In this document: positions 61,542 to 64,000 of the stretch, piece after piece
Layout of the letters: each line of letters begins with the position of its first letter
How positions within the stretch are numbered: the stretch's first letter is position 1
DNA from: Acidobacteriota bacterium
Lineage (GTDB): Bacteria; Acidobacteriota; Vicinamibacteria; Vicinamibacterales; SCN-69-37
DNA: 64,000 nucleotides
Reading direction: 5' to 3'
Assembly: GCA_020853395.1 (NCBI GenBank)
Contig: JADYYY010000019.1
Span: 344,925 to 408,924 of the forward strand
The notes under the pieces: model-generated
The model's input: only the letters and a program-made list of their open reading frames with translations
What the model was told of the DNA's origin: nothing
The model's database searches: none
Made by a program: the position numbers and the translations under genes

Positions 61542-62867
61542 ATGTCACTCCCACAGGCTTCGGCGCCACTTGCGCAGCCACGCGCCGGCGTGCTCGACGG
61601 CGTCACGCCGTACCACTGGCTCGTCGTCACGATCGCGTCCTGCGGATGGCTGTTCGACTGCATGGACCAGCGGATCTTCGTGCTGGCCCGGGAGTCCGCG
61701 CTGCGCGAGCTGCTCGCGGCGGATCCGGCCGCGCTCGCGTCGCTCAAGACGTACAGCGGCTATGCGACGACGTCGATGATTCTCGGCTGGGCCACCGGCG
61801 GGCTCCTGTTCGGGATGATGAGCGACAAGCTCGGCCGCGTGAAGACGATGGTCGCGACGCTGCTCGTGTATTCCGGGTTCACGGGCCTGTCGGGCATCGC
61901 GACTGGATGGCTCGACTTCACGGTCTATCGATTCCTCGCCGGCCTCGGCGTCGGCGGGATGTTCGGCGCGGCGACGACGCTCGTGGCCGAGAGCGTGCCG
62001 GGCGCATTTCGCGCGGTCGCGCTCGGGCTGCTGCAGGCGCTGTCGGCGCTCGGCAACATCATCGGATCGCTCGTCAGCCTGCAGGTGCCGCCCGGCGCCG
62101 CGGCCTACGCCGGCGACTGGTCGGGCTGGCGCATCCTCTTCTTCGTCGGGCTGCTGCCTGCGCTGCTCGTCGTGCCGATCGTCTTCGCGCTGCGCGAGCC
62201 TGAGTCGTGGCTGGCCGCCAGGGCCTCTGCCGGCGCGCGCCACGCCGTCGGCTCGCCGGCCGAGCTGTTTCGGGACCCGCGCTGGCGGCGCAACACGCTC
62301 GTCGGGGTCTTCCTCGGCGTCTCCGGGATGATCGGCTTGTGGGGCATCGGCTTCTTCTCGCCCGAGTTGATCTCGACCGCGCTCCAGGGCGAGCCGCAGC
62401 CGGTCGTCGATCGCGTGCGCGGGTGGGCGACGGCCTTCCAGGACATGGGCGCATTCGTCGGCATGCTCGTGTTCACGCTGATCGCGTCGTGGGTGAGCCG
62501 CCGCCTCGCGTTCCTGTTCGCGCTCCTGCTCAGCATGTTCGTGACGATGTTCGTGTTCGGCTCGCTCGAGAGCGCGTCGGATGCGTACTGGATGCTGCCG
62601 GTGATGGGCTTCGCCCAGTTGGGTGTCTTCGCGGGCTACTCGATCTACTTCCCGGAGCTGTTTCCGACGAGGCTGCGAGGCACGGGCGTCGGCTTCTGCT
62701 ACAACACGGTGCGCTATCTGGCGGCGCCGGCGCCGATGCTCTTCGGCTACCTGGCCACGGTGATGTCGTTTCGGACGGCCGCGATCATGATGTCGTGCGT
62801 GTACCTCGTCGGCGTCGTGGCGCTCATCTGGGCGCCCGAAACGAAGGGGCGGGAGCTGCCCGAATAG
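61542..62867 (+). CDS. MFS transporter, sugar or organic acid permease type
   Basis: Permease of 441 residues with twelve predicted helices. Motif A is GMMSDKLGRVKTMVATLL; DCMDQRIFVLARES in helix 1 and FPELFPTRLRGTGVGFCYNT are typical of the MHS/AAHS and sialate-like MFS permeases. It follows the isomerase gene on the same strand and is likely the uptake system of the hexuronate or related sugar-acid pathway. Substrate is inferred only from context. Confidence 0.88.
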   Translation: MSLPQASAPLAQPRAGVLDGVTPYHWLVVTIASCGWLFDCMDQRIFVLARESALRELLAADPAALASLKTYSGYATTSMILGWATGGLLFGMMSDKLGRVKTMVATLLVYSGFTGLSGIATGWLDFTVYRFLAGLGVGGMFGAATTLVAESVPGAFRAVALGLLQALSALGNIIGSLVSLQVPPGAAAYAGDWSGWRILFFVGLLPALLVVPIVFALREPESWLAARASAGARHAVGSPAELFRDPRWRRNTLVGVFLGVSGMIGLWGIGFFSPELISTALQGEPQPVVDRVRGWATAFQDMGAFVGMLVFTLIASWVSRRLAFLFALLLSMFVTMFVFGSLESASDAYWMLPVMGFAQLGVFAGYSIYFPELFPTRLRGTGVGFCYNTVRYLAAPAPMLFGYLATVMSFRTAAIMMSCVYLVGVVALIWAPETKGRELPE

Positions 62868-62877
62868 CCAAATGAAA

Positions 62878-62909
62878 ACGCCCCGACCACCTGTCGGTGA
62901 TCGGGGCGT
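62878..62909 (-). terminator. Intrinsic terminator of the Oar-like receptor gene
   Basis: Stem arms 62878-62891 and 62896-62909 match at 13 of 14 pairs with a TGTC loop. On the minus strand the stem is followed by GTTTTCATTT, a usable U-rich tract. It lies 43 bp after the receptor stop and 11 bp from the convergent transporter stop, so it may serve both strands. Confidence 0.75.
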
Positions 62910-62951
62910 CCGTGTCCAACGGCCGCCGAGGCGGCCGGAGCGTCAGCCGGT

Positions 62952-64000
62952 CTAGTAGTCGAACCGGACGGTCAACCCGAAGTTGAACGGGTTGGTCGAC
63001 TGGTCGTACTGGCCGGTGGTGGTGCTGGTGTTCCCGGTGGTGCTGAACGTGTAGGACGCGGCCATGCGCTGGAACTGGACCTGGTTCCACATGTTGTAGA
63101 ACTGGGCCTGAACGCGCACGCTGCCACCGCGGCCGACTTGCACCGGGATGCGACGCGCGAGGGTGAAGTCCCAGTTCTGCCAGCCGGGGTGACGCAGGTA
63201 GCCCTGCGCCACGTTGCCGAGGTTGCCCTGGCCGTTGCTCGGCAGCGGACGCCGGAACGCGGCCAGGTTGAAGTGCGGCCGGAACGCGTCGTGCGTCGCG
63301 GGATCGCCCGTCCACGCCGGCACGTTGAACGCATCTTCGCCGACGACGAGCTCGCAGCGGCCCGTCGGACCGCCCGAGAGGGTCGGGTCGGTGTTCGCCA
63401 CGCCCGACTGGTTCGTGCCGCACGACGGGTTCAGCGCTGCACCGCTCAGGTACTGGACGACGCCCGAGGCCTCCCAGTCCTTGAGGATGTACTTGGCGAC
63501 CGGCACGTTCGACAGCGGGTTCGGCACCTGGTAGCTGTAGTTGACGACCAGCGAGTGCCGGCGATCCTGCACGCCGGTGTCGACGCCCGTCGGGTTGCCT
63601 CCCGGCGGACCGTAGTAGAAGTCACGGAGCCCCTGCTTGCCGCCGAGCTCTTCCGTGATGAAGTCCCAGCCCTGGACGCCGCGGTTGTACGACAACGTGT
63701 AGGCCATGCCCATCTGCAGGCCGTGCGTCAGACGCCGCTGCACGCTCGTCTGCACCGCGTTGTAGTTCAGCACGTCCTCGTCGGTCGTGAGGTAGCTGAT
63801 CTGACCGATGCCGCGGTAGTCGCGGCGGATGAGGTTGGCCGTGACCGGCTCGTTGTTGAACAGGTTCGCCGGGTTCGCGTAGGCGTTGATCGGGATGTTG
63901 TTCGTGGTGCGGTTGCGCCAGAACTTCCGCCCGATGTTGGTCACGTACGCGACCTCGGCGACCGTGTTGAAGCCCAGGTCGCGCTGGAACGCGACGTTGG
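62952..64000 (-). CDS. Oar-like TonB-dependent receptor (C-terminal part, cut by window edge)
   Basis: The last 349 residues of a large outer-membrane receptor; the 5' end lies beyond the right edge and the frame is open to 64000. Alternating beta strands (TVAEVAYVTNIGRKFWR, GQISYLTTDEDVLNYNA, VQTSVQRRLTHGLQMGMAYT, VRVQAQFYNMWNQVQF) and the C-terminal aromatic strand FNFGLTVRFDY are typical of the CarboxypepD_reg/Oar family, abundant in Acidobacteriota. The N-terminal plug and carboxypeptidase-regulatory domain are not visible. The ligand is unknown. Confidence 0.9.
   Translation of the reverse strand, partial: NVAFQRDLGFNTVAEVAYVTNIGRKFWRNRTTNNIPINAYANPANLFNNEPVTANLIRRDYRGIGQISYLTTDEDVLNYNAVQTSVQRRLTHGLQMGMAYTLSYNRGVQGWDFITEELGGKQGLRDFYYGPPGGNPTGVDTGVQDRRHSLVVNYSYQVPNPLSNVPVAKYILKDWEASGVVQYLSGAALNPSCGTNQSGVANTDPTLSGGPTGRCELVVGEDAFNVPAWTGDPATHDAFRPHFNLAAFRRPLPSNGQGNLGNVAQGYLRHPGWQNWDFTLARRIPVQVGRGGSVRVQAQFYNMWNQVQFQRMAASYTFSTTGNTSTTTGQYDQSTNPFNFGLTVRFDY

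Noticed and set aside
1..64000. CRISPR arrays, tRNA or rRNA genes, insertion sequences, prophage genes
   Set aside because: No regularly spaced repeats, no cloverleaf-like segment, no transposase or integrase motif and no terminal inverted repeats were found on reading either strand.

Overview
The window is GC-rich (roughly 68% by eye), densely packed bacterial chromosome. GTG starts, stop/start overlaps of the TGATG, ATGA and GTGA type, a TonB-dependent Oar-like receptor at the right edge, a MacAB-type exporter with two permeases and periplasmic TolB-like propeller proteins all suggest an Acidobacteriota genome, probably of the Vicinamibacteria type. That placement is inference from gene content and style; no rRNA gene is present to confirm it. 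I see no tRNA, rRNA, insertion sequence, prophage or CRISPR array.

Layout. 1-4909 (minus): exporter operon of membrane fusion protein, OmpR-family response regulator, two FtsX/MacB permeases and an ATPase cut by the left edge. 5289-12350 (minus): a four-helix-bundle lipoprotein, a short KdpD without a kinase domain, and kdpC-kdpB-kdpA-kdpF plus an unannotated 29-residue membrane ORF. A plus-strand methyltransferase remnant lies between kdpC and kdpD. A highly structured 11-bp-phased palindrome (12518-12590) lies between this operon and a divergent small gene. 13242-21583: TolB-like propeller protein, MocA-like cytidylyltransferase, NAD-binding epimerase, metallo-beta-lactamase-fold protein, XdhC, and an isoquinoline-oxidoreductase-type molybdenum hydroxylase (small and large subunits). 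These form a molybdenum cofactor and enzyme cluster.

21816-36722 is amino-acid biosynthesis. The minus-strand his operon reads hisI-G-D-C-B-H-F-A and is preceded by a histidine-rich leader peptide not previously marked. The minus-strand arg operon reads argB-argD-GNAT acetyltransferase-argJ-argF-HAD phosphatase. The divergent plus-strand argR-argG-like-argH operon faces it, with ARG boxes and two facing promoters between them. The ArgG-like protein has lost its ATP-binding and substrate motifs. hisE and argC are absent from the window.

36886-43899: a family-9 glycosyltransferase, a membrane TPR protein, then an intact HtrA protease, an HtrA-like pseudoprotease, a LuxR-type regulator interrupted by an in-frame amber codon, and a diadenylate-cyclase-like protein. 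43903-55770 holds many small housekeeping and stress genes: drug MFS, glutathione peroxidase, SixA, ThiO, pterin carbinolamine dehydratase, a MerR regulator, an orphan bacterial-microcompartment shell protein, a second MFS, carbonic anhydrase, hydrolase, aldo-keto reductase and SnoaL-like secreted proteins. 55792-61484: hexuronate catabolism (SDR dehydrogenases, UxaC, KDPG aldolase, KDG kinase) with a divergent sugar isomerase-like gene and an MFS transporter. The window ends in the 3' part of an Oar-like TonB-dependent receptor.

The signals I find most worth follow-up are the kdp operator palindrome, the his attenuator, the active-site-less ArgG, the HtrA/pseudo-HtrA/LuxR/DAC cluster, and the orphan microcompartment shell gene.
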